From assembly GCA_026874595.1 (NCBI GenBank), contig CM049318.1:22295456-22359455 (forward strand): DNA of 64,000 bases, read 5' to 3'. The notes beneath the pieces were generated by a model, which worked only from the letters and a program-made list of their open reading frames with translations, was not told the origin of the DNA and searched no databases. Made by a program: the position numbers and the translations under genes. This DNA is from Sipunculus nudus. Lineage: Eukaryota; Annelida; Sipuncula; Golfingiida; Sipunculidae. Shown here piece after piece: positions 12,580 through 23,057 of this stretch (positions are counted from its first letter, which is position 1; each line of letters starts with the position of its first letter).

Positions 12580-13120
12580 AGTGGCTGTCGTTTTATGCTG
12601 GTTGTGTAACAGATCGGTTGTGTAAGAGTGGCGGTTGTGTTGCATTGATTGTCGTGTTATAGTGGTTATCGTGTTACAGTGTTTGTTGTGTTCCAGTGTC
12701 GATGGTATTAAAGTAGTTGTCGTGTTACAGAGGTTGTCGTGTAACAGCTCAATCGTGTTACAGTGGCGGTCGTGCTTAAGTGATTGTCATTTCACGTACA
12801 ATAGTCAAGGTGTAACAGCTCGGTTGTGTTAATTTGGCTGTCGTGTTACACTGATTGTTGTGTTACAGTGTTTGTTTCGTCAGACTCGTTTCCGTGTTAC
12901 AGCTGTTGCAGTGTTACTGCAGCGTTCGTCATATAACAGCAGCGGTCCTGATACACTGATTGTTGTAATACAGTTTTTGGGTTACAGCAGCGGTCGGGTT
13001 ACAGCGACGGTCGTGTTTCAGTGGTAGTGTTTTACAGTGGTTGTCGTTTTACAGCTGTTATCATGTTACTGCAACAATCATGTTTAAGTGATTTTCGTGA
13101 TACAGCAGCGGCCTTGTAAA
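12580..13120. repeat. 17-bp minisatellite (TCGTGTTACAGTGGTTG type), array 1
   Basis: Degenerate tandem units of about 17 bp, dominated by GTGTTACAG. Related arrays lie at 14645-14740, 47640-48345 (inverted) and 54050-54745, always on the 3' side of a carbonyl reductase copy. Confidence 0.85.
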
Positions 13121-13124
13121 AGCA

Positions 13125-13787
13125 TCACTGAAAACGTATGGTTCTCGAATCTCCCGATGATGACTTCCAAACGGGGAGTCGGAGGGTGAAAAGGGCTTTG
13201 GTTGTCATAACACAGCATTTAACTGCCTAGGCGAGTGCATGCAGAGCCTCCGTGAAGTGTCAGAGAGTGAGCAGTTCACTGGCATTGCGACAGCCAGCTT
13301 GTATAGGCGCACACTGCCCAGATACGCGTGATCCGGGCCGGGATACCTGGCTCACTGCAACGGTCGGAAACTAGGTCACGGGTGCGTGCACTTGCACAAG
13401 GTGCTTCGTTCTGTGTTTACGTGCCATGTGCATGTGTACAAGTTTCGGAAGTATGTGTTTAAAACATTTTTGCCCACACAGAGTCAGTGTTACATTAACT
13501 TATCATAGTATTAGTATGGATTGTTTTGCAGCCTTAATTAATCAAATTCATCTTCGTGGTCCCTGTCAAGCCATTTGCAGTGCATCCCAGTATACAAACA
13601 CTGATTGTATAAATTGCTGTTTCTGAATACTGAGTAATTTGTGAAGAACCATTACTAATTTTAGTACTTCGGTTGCTTAACAATGTTACCACATGAATCA
13701 TAGTGAATGTCTCCTGAGTGCCTGTCAAGTTCGGTAGCTGCATGAATATTTAATGGCCGTCATTCCTACGACAATAGTAGCGGAAAG

Positions 13788-13847
<60 letters not shown>

Positions 13848-14421
13848 TTTACTATACTATAGATGACTAATTTTTAAAGTGTCTACAACATGTTCTGTTA
13901 ACTTCAGTAAAAAGCAGTAAAAAGTATTGTTACCAAGGACACCAAAATACACCTATTAGAAAAGCTAAATGTATGTACAGGGAAAACTATCAACACTTGG
14001 TGTAATATGTGTAATCCTGAGTCCTGACAGTGTGATTGTAATATGATACAGGGTCAGTAAACATATATATATATATATATATAAATATATATATATATTT
14101 ATATATGTTTATATAAATATTTATATATAATTAACGATGATCTTGTTCCAGTCCCTGTATGTATATCACATTTTGCAAACTGACACTCTGTGAATAAAAG
14201 TGGTGTTGGTAAGCAATTCTGTGTGTTAATATATAAGGATTAATTTATGTATATAGTATTTACATGCCCAATAGTCATGGGCATCTGAGTTGTATCTGTA
14301 TTTTTCAAATATGTTGTATGTCTATTCGTACACCAGCTGGCCCAAGAGAAGGATAATACAGTTGACATTGGAATTCACCTCACTTGCCATGTAACTATTA
14401 ACTGATGTCACTGAACATGTT

Positions 14422-14457
<36 letters not shown>

Positions 14458-14640
14458 TATAAATTAATAGCGAGAGAGAGAGAGAGAGAGAGAGAGAAAG
14501 AAAATAGGGATAATAATAATAGGACACAGAATAATAATAGGACATAGAACATTGAAGTCAATGTCAAGCATATGAACAAATATAGTTATGTATATTCACT
14601 GAAGATGTAATATATTTCTATGTTGTAAATGTTTTGTTTG
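13125..14640. other. Sequence splitting the 17-bp minisatellite; three AT/GA microsatellites
   Basis: The 17-bp array stops near 13125 and resumes near 14645. The intervening 1.5 kb contains (AT)n at 13791-13847 and 14062-14100, and (AT)n(GA)n at 14426-14498. It is not in the otherwise similar array at 54.05-54.75 kb, which suggests an insertion. No gene is recognised; open frames here are no longer than 85 codons and overlap the microsatellites. Confidence 0.5.
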
Positions 14641-14644
14641 GTAC

Positions 14645-14740
14645 TTTTTTGTCGTGTTTATGTGGTGTCGTGTTACAGTGGTTGCCCTTTATTAGCTACG
14701 GTCGTGTAGGACACTGAAAACATGGGGGCTTGAACCACCA
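14645..14740. repeat. Remnant of the 17-bp minisatellite (array 1, right part)
   Basis: A few GTGTTACAGTGG-type units, followed by a GACACTGAAAACATG tail. The same tail follows the array at 54.74 kb. Confidence 0.7.
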
Positions 14741-14887
14741 GCAGTGGCCAGTTTAGCATGTTATTCCGATGGCTGCTGTAGGCTGCATGACGGCTACAAA
14801 ATTTATGTAGCCTACTTTGGTAATGATGGTATGGTCACATTAAAATAATGGTAATAAATAAAAGAAATAATAACGAAATAACGTTTG

Positions 14888-14893
14888 TTTATT
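14888..14893 (-). promoter_or_regulatory. Polyadenylation signal of pseudogene copy 2
   Basis: AATAAA on the minus strand, 74 nt after the TAA stop. Copy 4 has an AATAAA at the same spacing. Confidence 0.55.
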
Positions 14894-16158
14894 CAGTGAC
14901 CATTCTTTCTCAGATCCTCCGGGATCACATATTACCATGCACGTGATTTAGGCACGTCTCATGCTTTTATGTCCTGGCATTCTTTGTTCGCCAACTTGCA
15001 ACTTCCCGCTGAGACAGGAACTCTCCTCGAGGGGTCGCCACGTTGGCTGGAAGCAAGGAAAGGTACAAGGGCGTGTCTGCTCCTGTAAGTAAGAAAACAA
15101 TAAATTAGAATATTCAAGGTACAAGGGCTTTCAAAATCTTCCGTGTCGGGTAACAGCATGATGGTCGATAGTCCAATCCACAACCAGAGAACGTAAAGTT
15201 TTCGAGTCTTCTCGGAAAACATTATTTCTCAATTTTATCAATTCTTCTGTTTACCAATAGTTGTGCTTGAGTGTTACTTCAACAAACACTCAAGGCAAAT
15301 ATATGGTCAGACTCATAAGAGTAAGAAAGACAAATTATTTTTTTTACTTCAAAATGAACATAACATCCCAAGAAACAGTGACCTTATTACATTAGCAAAT
15401 GAAAATATAGTGACTGTCAAGCAAATTTTACCAATGCAAATATCTAAAACATGTCAATCATTGAATTAAACATATAAAATGAACGTATTATATAAAATAA
15501 TTTACGTATTTTACAGATCTAACGACATCGAAGACACTTTAAAATCCAACTTATCAATCATAACAAAATATATGTTTTTTTATAACTTAATAGAACTTGA
15601 AATATAAACAAATTAAAAGATCATGAAATATATATAAATTATTTATCGATAACATTTAGTAAATGTAAAAATATCAATGTGTTCACCTGGAATATATCAT
15701 CCGTAGAGAAAAACACTACATAAAAGTATTACCTTTCTGGATTCTATTATAGAGCTTAGAAGACCAATTAATGTATTTTATATAATAATCATCATCGTCA
15801 CAAAAATGCATGGAGATTATCTCCTCGAGTCCTGGTTAACTTACCGTCGTCGATGGAACTAGTTCCTTTCCCGCTGGTCATGTCTGTATTAATCCACCCT
15901 GGCGTACACTGTATATAAACAGATAAATATGAACACATGGGCAGAACTACGTGTGGGATGAGTCGTTAGGATCTACTTATTCAGCGTTTTAACGCCTGAA
16001 AATATTCATCCTCTTGAATTGTGATTCGTAGTGTCAAAACCATTGTCGATGCCATCTATCGATGTCATTTTATTGCATTTCATAAATAATTGCTCCGGTG
16101 GATGGCGCTTTTTTTCTTATCTAGCTTTGTCACATTATGCAGGTAAGAACAAGTCGAG

Positions 16159-16160
<2 letters not shown>

Positions 16161-16192
<32 letters not shown>
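16161..16192. repeat. (GA)n microsatellite in intron 6 of copy 2
   Basis: Lies in the same context (AAGTCG..GGCAGAGAGA...CGCTATAGATTG) as GA/TC tracts at 24031-24048, 41997-42033 and 56259-56281 in copies 3, 4 and 5. It is therefore an ancestral intronic microsatellite. Confidence 0.9.
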
Positions 16193-16195
<3 letters not shown>

Positions 16196-16516
16196 CGAGA
16201 ACGCTATAGATTGCTATGTTGGATGTTGCCGATTGATTTCGTATACCTTATACGTTATAAAGCGTAAATGTCCAGATTAACAATTTCCAGTCACTTAATC
16301 ATAGGGGAAATTAAGTCGCGCATGTCCTGGGTCCAAACATATCACCGGCTCGGAGAGATGCATTAGGTTTTTTTTTTTTTTTAACACGTAAACAGATTAA
16401 AGTAAAGCAGTACATAAGCTGCCGCAAGTCTTGGGTGGGCAATTTCCCCACTGATGCATGGGGATTAAGAGTTAAGTCCGAGGAAACCCATTATGTGCAC
16501 TCGTTTGATAAGAAAA

Positions 16517-16990
16517 CAAGTGACCCATAAATCATAACGCTCAGTTTATTGACCGGTTGGTATTGGCAATAGTGTGATACTAGATGGATTTTTCATGGAC
16601 CTTCCAGGATATCAAGTTGGGAGTTTCTAGGTACAATGGTTATGATTTTTTTCCCTGTTGACGGATGACCGCTTTCCAGAAGTACTCATAAATAGGGGGA
16701 AAATGCGTAAAAATTCGGAAAAAATATAGGTGGCGCCATCTGCAGGAACTGATGAAACGCTCAATGATCAATATTAATGCAAATAATCATAGTGATCAAT
16801 GCATTAATTGTTCAGACACTGGAGCTTTTGGATCATCTTTTTTTTTTATTTATTCTGGGGGTAGTTATGAAATGGGCAACAGAGACCAAATTTCAGGTTT
16901 CCAAGAATATTTTTTCATGGACCTCCCTTGATGACCTCCCTGTTAACAGATGACTGTTTCTTTGAAAGTCTCAAAAAACAGAATAGAAAT
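16517..16990. mobile_element. Fragment of the tandem-core element seen at 51.4-52.9 kb
   Basis: Begins with GTGACCCATAAATCATAACG and continues with CTGATGAAACGCTC and AGAGACCAAATTTCAGG. These match the left end and one core unit of the element at 51377-52870. It sits in intron 6 of copy 2, between sequence shared with copy 3. Confidence 0.55.
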
Positions 16991-16994
16991 CGTT

Positions 16995-17062
16995 ATCGGG
17001 TCAGACTCGAAATCACGACCTCCCGACGTTAGACCATGTGCTCTACCCACGGAACTCCCAAG
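16995..17062 (-). repeat. tRNA-derived SINE-like head, copy 2 intron 6
   Basis: On the minus strand it reads like a tRNA with a GTAGAGCACATGG-type A-box region and a B box near GATTTCGAGTCTGACCC. It lies at the same position in intron 6 of copies 3, 4 and 5. It is a repeat rather than an active tRNA because no complete cloverleaf is evident. Confidence 0.45.
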
Positions 17063-18349
17063 CTAGCTATCAGATAGGCCTTATAGTTTTGTTATGAAAT
17101 CGGAGCAAAAACTGATTACTAAATAATTCCTGTTATCTATTGGATCTCGAAATATTTAAGACCTTTGATCTAATATTTATGATCTCTGTTAAAACCAATG
17201 ACAGAAAAATAGTAAAGCTTACTAGAATGATTGAAAAAAATATGACCCTACATTTCGGATCCGGTCTAGGCCTGGATCGAATATTTACGAGTTAATGAGG
17301 ATATCTATCCTGCTTGTGTCTGCGTCTATAATAGTTTGTTGAATCGCCGCCAGGACTGTCATCCCCATTTTGGATACTGCGTAAGCATTGCTCGGCCAGC
17401 CGTGATCCAAATGTGTTCCTTCTTTAGTAAATCTGTTATATAAGACACAATCTTATATTTTGCATAATATTTACATTTGTTATGCTTTTACCAAAATAAT
17501 TATGAAATTTCGATAAAAAAAATCATTCGTTCATAGCTCTCGAAATTAACAATACTGCAATAAAATACAGCCAAATATAACAGGTTTACACTCTAGCACA
17601 AACTTTGAAAATAATATAAAATAGCATTTTAAATCGACCAGTTTGGTTGTTTGGTTTGTGTACAACAGAAACCCGGTTGAATCAACAAATAAGCAGAAAC
17701 GATTAAATTTTTTAGTATCAGTTTGGTTGATTTCATACATGAAGATGTATAAGTACTTGACAAACTCGGCCATTGCCTCATCGAACTTCTCAACATCCTT
17801 CATAGAAGTTAAATGGGCGTGAAGCTCATCACTGCATTTATTAAGGGCCCTTACGGCTATAATGCTAGACACGTTCGACACTCTGGGAGAGAAATAAAAT
17901 ACAGCTGGTGAGAGGAAATCCTGAATAATACGTCCCAAGCATTAACCTTGACTTTCTAGCGTGATGTGTCAAGTCAGACTGAATTCTCTTATTCGGGATT
18001 TATGTATAATTCAATGTGAAACGCTTTTCAGCAGGCTTCATGGTAATATAGCAGGTACACAAAATAATCGATTATTAATCGATCAGGGGGTACTACCAAT
18101 TCGTACCGCTAATATTATACAACTCACCTGGCATGGTCTCTCAGTATAGGAAAAAGTGCGTCACAGACGTTACGTGTTCCCCAGTAGTTCGTCTTCAATG
18201 TCACATCCGCTTGTTCAGAGAAAGGTGCTGTCGACGCAACCTGTAAAAGTACAACCACATTAAAGGCACACTCTATAATCAAACTGTACCGAGGCAATGG
18301 TTACATTATCCAAGCCTTATCGCTGTGTTCACTTCAAAATTGATTCATA

Positions 18350-19180
18350 CTCATTTGAACAGTGTTCATCATGGTCATTTTCACCACGTGTCTTCACGGT
18401 CATATGTAGCAGGTGTCTTTCATAATCATCTGCATCATGTGTCCCTCATGTCATCAGCATCAGGTGTGCGTCATTGTCATTTACACAGTGTGTATTATGG
18501 TAATTTTGATCATGTGTCCTTCATGGTCATTTGCAGCAGGTTTGTATCAAAATCATCTGCATTATGTGTCCGACCTAGTCATCTACATCATGTGTCCGCC
18601 AATGTCATCTGAATCATATGCCTGTCATAGTCATCTGGATTTTGTGTCCGTCCTAGTCATCTGCAACACGCGCCCGTCAATCATTTGCATTATATGCCTG
18701 TCATAAACATCTGTATTACGTATCCATCAGGCATTTGCATCACGTGTCCACCTGGTTATCTGCATCACGTGCCCCCATTGTCATTTGCATCATATGCATG
18801 TCATAGTCATCTGCATTGCGTGTCCATCAGTCATTTGCATTATGTCTTCGCCGTTGTCATCTGCATGACGTGCCCCCCCCCCCCCCTTTGTCATTTAAAT
18901 CATACCCCTGTCATAACCATCTGCATTACGTGTCCATCAGTCATCTGCATCACGTGTCCGACTGTCATTTGATCATGCATCCGCCCTAGTCATCTGCATC
19001 AGTGCCCATTATTCTCATTTGAATCATACGTCTGTCATGGTCATCTACATCAAGTGTCCGTCCTAGTCATCTGCATGACATGTACGTCATAGTCAATTGC
19101 ATCATGTGTCAGTCCTAGTCATCTACATGCTACATGCGTCATAGTCATTTGTATCACGGGTCCATTATGGTCATTTGCAT
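18350..19180. repeat. 26-bp minisatellite in intron 3 of copy 2
   Basis: Degenerate tandem units of about 26 bp (TCATCTGCATCACGTGTCC and variants with TCATTTGCATCATATGCC). The same array occupies intron 3 of copies 3, 4 and 5. Long apparent open frames rich in Cys, His and Ile across it are by-products of the repeat. Confidence 0.9.
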
Positions 19181-19699
19181 TACTCTAAGGTTTCTTATAT
19201 AACTGAAAATGATGTGAATATTCACATGTAAATCCACGCAGCAGTGAACGTCTTACCTTGTATGCAATTCCGGCATTGTTGACAAGGACGTCGAGGCTGC
19301 CATATTTGGTCTGGAGCGTTTTCTTGAGCTCCTGGGCAGACCCCGGGCTGGTGATGTCAAGTTGATGAAACAACGGGGAGAGACCTTCCTTCTTTAACTC
19401 TTCTACAGCGGCCAAGCCTCGCCCCCATTTCAAGCTAATAACATATATTAAAATATATGAACCTGCGTGGCAACATTTTCATCTGTGCACAGATGCATGC
19501 ATCCTCGTACATAAATACACAGAGGATCGTCAGGGCAAATATTTTATTAATATGCTGTGTGTTCCGATGTCCGTATTTTTTAACATATCAATTTTCATTG
19601 TCAGGGGTGAAAACGCTTAAGGCTGTTTTATATAAAAAGAAAGCCACAATTACGTCAAACAATATGCTCCCATTTTTGTCAGATAATATATATGGATAA

Positions 19700-19701
19700 T
19701 G

Positions 19702-19748
<47 letters not shown>

Positions 19749-19750
19749 TA
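19700..19750. repeat. (AT)n(GT)n microsatellite in intron 2 of copy 2
   Basis: About 25 bp of AT followed by about 25 bp of GT. Confidence 0.93.
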
Positions 19751-19779
19751 CAAAGTACACACTTATACATATACAGGTC

Positions 19780-21800
19780 TAGGCGTACACTGATGTCCAG
19801 CCGTTAACTATTAGTTCTGGTCTCTCCGGTCTGATTGCGTAAGGGGCCACCCAGCCCAGCGACTGCGTGATGAGGCTGATGGCTTCCCCTCGACCCCTGT
19901 TCGATATCCCATATGGATATATATATAGAGAGAGATAGAGTGTTTTCTGTTAAAGTATATTCTTCATTAGGAACCAGGTCCTTATATATATTTCTAAGAA
20001 TAATAGATTATCAGGTGGGCCCCTTTGTTCTCTTTATGTGCATATATGCCAGGATACCTAACCTTATTTAAATTTCCAGTTATTAATCATTTTTCAGTTG
20101 ATAAATTAAAATCCACATAGTATAATCTAAGTTTATTTCTCATTACTATTTAACCCTAATTCGTGATTACGTCACAATTAGTATCACTGATTATGTGTTC
20201 CTTGAGTAATCTGGGAAGGTAATATTTATTGTTGAAATTATAATAGTCTTTGCTAAATAGGCATTTTAAGGGCAGACAGGAAACACACATTTACTCTGTA
20301 GTGGACAGATAGCGATACCAGCATCAGCCTTGTAGCCCTTGTTTCGTTCAGGTCCTCACTCGGGCCTCTGGATAGTATAAGTATACTGGGATGGCATTGA
20401 AAAGGTGTCAAGTCGGAAGTGTCAAATCGGAGGTGTCAAGTCTCAAGTCTCCAGTAGCCTGCTGTTTCAATATATTTTTAATGTATGTGCATGGTGCGAA
20501 CCTGTACGGCTTTGATATATATTGATTAAACATCGTCTTAACTTCTGCCTTGAGTTCGAGTTTGACGAGAGAACCTGCAAGTCGGCAACCCCTGACATAT
20601 ATATATATAGTTTATATATATAAATATAGTTTGTGTACGTGTGTGTCTGTGTGCGGGTGTGTGTGAATTATTGCACTGAATAATGATTTGTGATAATAGC
20701 ATTATGTTCATCTTCTCATAAAACTCTAATCAATAAATTATTTGATATATCCATAAACCGTTACATCCGTAAATCATGTTTCTGTATCTTTGAAAGTATT
20801 GGGGTAGTATGCCTTTATAACAAACTACATCTCCTGTCCTCTAATAAATACACAGACCTGCTGATAATCTTATCCGCTCAGGGAAAAAAATACATTTTTA
20901 CCTGCCTAATAAATAAGTATGCCCATGCTTAAAAACAGGTTAGAATACATGCAAACATGCATGTCTCCTTAGAGACACGTTCTCCAACTGTTACTATGGG
21001 TACAACGAGTAGCCTGTACGCATAATTAATGACCGTCTGGTCAATACATGAAACAATGTCTGACTTGTCACAGTGAGTGGGTAGAAAATGCAGAGGAAAA
21101 CCATATATGAGACACACCACCTTATTTAACTTAAACCAAGTGGTGAGGTTTATATTGGGCGCCCCTTCTACGACCGGTGGGGGGGGGGGGGGGTAGGGTT
21201 AGTGCAGTTAAAGTATGCTCTACTGAGTCTGGTCCGCATATCTCCCGTCGTTTAATATTCCATACACTTCCTCAAACATTTTGCTATCAGGTTCGACCAC
21301 CACGTCAAATGAAATACTTCTGTAAGTCTTTGAAGTCACTTTATATTTCAATTGCAATGACTTTTTTCTTTCCTGTCAATCATTTTCCCTGTGATACCCC
21401 GCCGTGTATACACTGCCATCCAGTTATGTCACGATGACGCTGCATTTTTAGTGCAGTTAAAGTCTGCATATCTCTCGTCGTTCAATATTCCGTACAATCT
21501 CACCTAAATTTTGATATCAGGTCAAATCAAATACTCCAGTACGCTTAAGCAGTCACTTTATATTCCAATTGTAATGACCTTTGGCTTTCCTGTTAATCAT
21601 TTTCCCTGTGGGTCCCCGCCGTGTACACACAGTCATCCAGCTTTGTCACAATGACTCTGCATTTTCAGTGCACTCTCGCGAACATTTTCATATCAGGTCA
21701 GACTTCCACGTCAAATCAAATACTTCTGTAAATTTTAGCAGTCTCTTTATATTCAAATTGTAATGACCTTTGGCTTTCCTGTCAGTCTGAGCGTTCTATT
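19780..21800. other. Remainder of intron 2 of pseudogene copy 2
   Basis: From about 20640 to the exon 2 donor it matches intron 2 of copy 3 (29440-30280) and, inverted, copy 4 (34850-36010). It contains a G run at 21178-21192. Near 21210-21780 a block containing CAAATACTTCTGTAA and AATGACCTTTGGCTTTCCTGT is present about three times in tandem (unit about 210-240 bp). Positions 19780-20600 show nothing recognisable. Confidence 0.5.
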
Positions 21801-22279
21801 CATACCTGTTAAATATTCGTCACCATCAAACTTCTTACACAGACCTCTGACAATGGCGAAGCCAATACCTTTGTTTCCGCCAGTTACCTGGAGCAGATAA
21901 TTTTTACGGTAATATTATAAAATATATTATAAAATATGGTAATGAATAATTCGAAATTAACAATAAAAATAATAAGAATAAGAATAATTATATAACAACA
22001 ATAATACTCTATTTAAGTACTTATATATTTATACCTCTGGAGTTTTAAAGGTTTCATATTCGCATTAAAGAAAAGGGCAAATGTACTGAATAAACTGATA
22101 GTTTCACAGGTTCTCTTCCGTTCTTACCTCCAAAAATAAGGAAATCACCTTTCCTTGCTTGAAATACAATTTTTTTTATATAAGAGGTCGTGATAAATTG
22201 ACATGGGAAGTAATTGGCGTGGGAACAGTGACCCAGTGGCCCGCCACTTCATATTTTCTGGAACCGCCCCTGCGGATGT

Positions 22280-22790
22280 CAAAACATCCTTTAACAAGGA
22301 ACATATCTCAAATGATACTCCTGCAAACTTCTAACGAAACACCCAGCAAGGTCCTGGGCAAACCTCCCTGGAAACCTTAGTTCATGCTGACCTATGTTAT
22401 GCTATGGACCAAAAACATGATTTGGAGCACCCAGACGGTGAGACGGCACAAAGTGTATCAATAAGGCATATAATCTTAAAATAAAACAGTCAGGGATCTC
22501 TTGGGCGGATATCATTGGACTCATGAAATTAGGTCACTGTGACCTACATTCTGTCAGCTATGGGGGAAAATGATTTGAGTACCTAGTCAGTCACACAGGG
22601 CACAAACTGTGTATCAACTATAGCCAGAGAATCATAAAATGTAACATTCAGATACGTCCTGGGCAAAAATCCTTGGGAACATAAATAAATTAGGTCTACG
22701 TGACCTATATTAGGCGAGCTATAGGGGGAAAAGCTTATTTGATCACCCTCAATGCCAGATGGGCTCATATTTTATGTGTTAAGTCTAGAA
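22280..22790. repeat. Dispersed repeat (copy B), between copies 2 and 3
   Basis: Same family as 11370-12110 and 53390-54010. Its left edge lies where homology of copy 2 to copy 3 intron 1 ends, so it replaced or displaced exon 1 and the promoter of copy 2. Confidence 0.6.
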
Positions 22791-22835
22791 CTAATGGTAA
22801 TAAATAAAAGAAATAATAACGAAATCACTTTTTTT

Positions 22836-22841
22836 TTTATT
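22836..22841 (-). promoter_or_regulatory. Possible polyadenylation signal of copy 3
   Basis: AATAAA on the minus strand in the block that carries the signals of copies 2, 4 and 5. Here it is about 217 nt past the stop because the 3' flank is longer. Confidence 0.4.
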
Positions 22842-23057
22842 TACTGACCATTCATTGATAACACCGTAGTCATATATCAATATCCGTATCGATATATATC
22901 TATAATATATTTCCATGAACATAGTTCTCGGCAAGTTTTAACTATCAACGAGGCTGACAGATGCGTTTCTTCTCCGAATGATTATAAGTATTCATATTTT
23001 TTTTCTCAGATCCCCCGGGGGATTACACGAATCCCATGCACGTGACTTAGCCGTGTC

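Larger units (their letters stand above)
14967..21887 (-). pseudogene. CBR1-like: Carbonyl reductase (CBR1-like) copy 2, pseudogene
   Basis: Exons 2-8 are recognisable on the minus strand: 21806-21887, 19257-19434, 18128-18240, 17757-17882, 17288-17432, 15845-15908, 14967-15082. Lesions are several and independent. Exon 1 is absent: homology to copy 3 intron 1 ends near 22270, where a dispersed repeat begins. Exon 3 is 178 bp instead of 179, and its second codon is TGA where the others have CGA. The exon 6 donor lost one base (TCG|GTAAGT in copy 3 is TCGTAAAT here). Exon 8 lost one base near its end, so it stops at NART instead of NAWTWKA. The catalytic motif VSS in exon 5 and NAYAVSK in exon 6 are still present. 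Introns match copies 3-5, including the intron-3 minisatellite. It is expected to be non-functional as this enzyme. Confidence 0.85.

Noticed and set aside
18325-18972. Open frames of about 95 codons rich in Cys, His and Ile
   Set aside because: They run through the 26-bp minisatellite of intron 3 of copy 2; the frame is kept by repeat structure, not selection. The same applies to 25988-26758 and 60715-61811.
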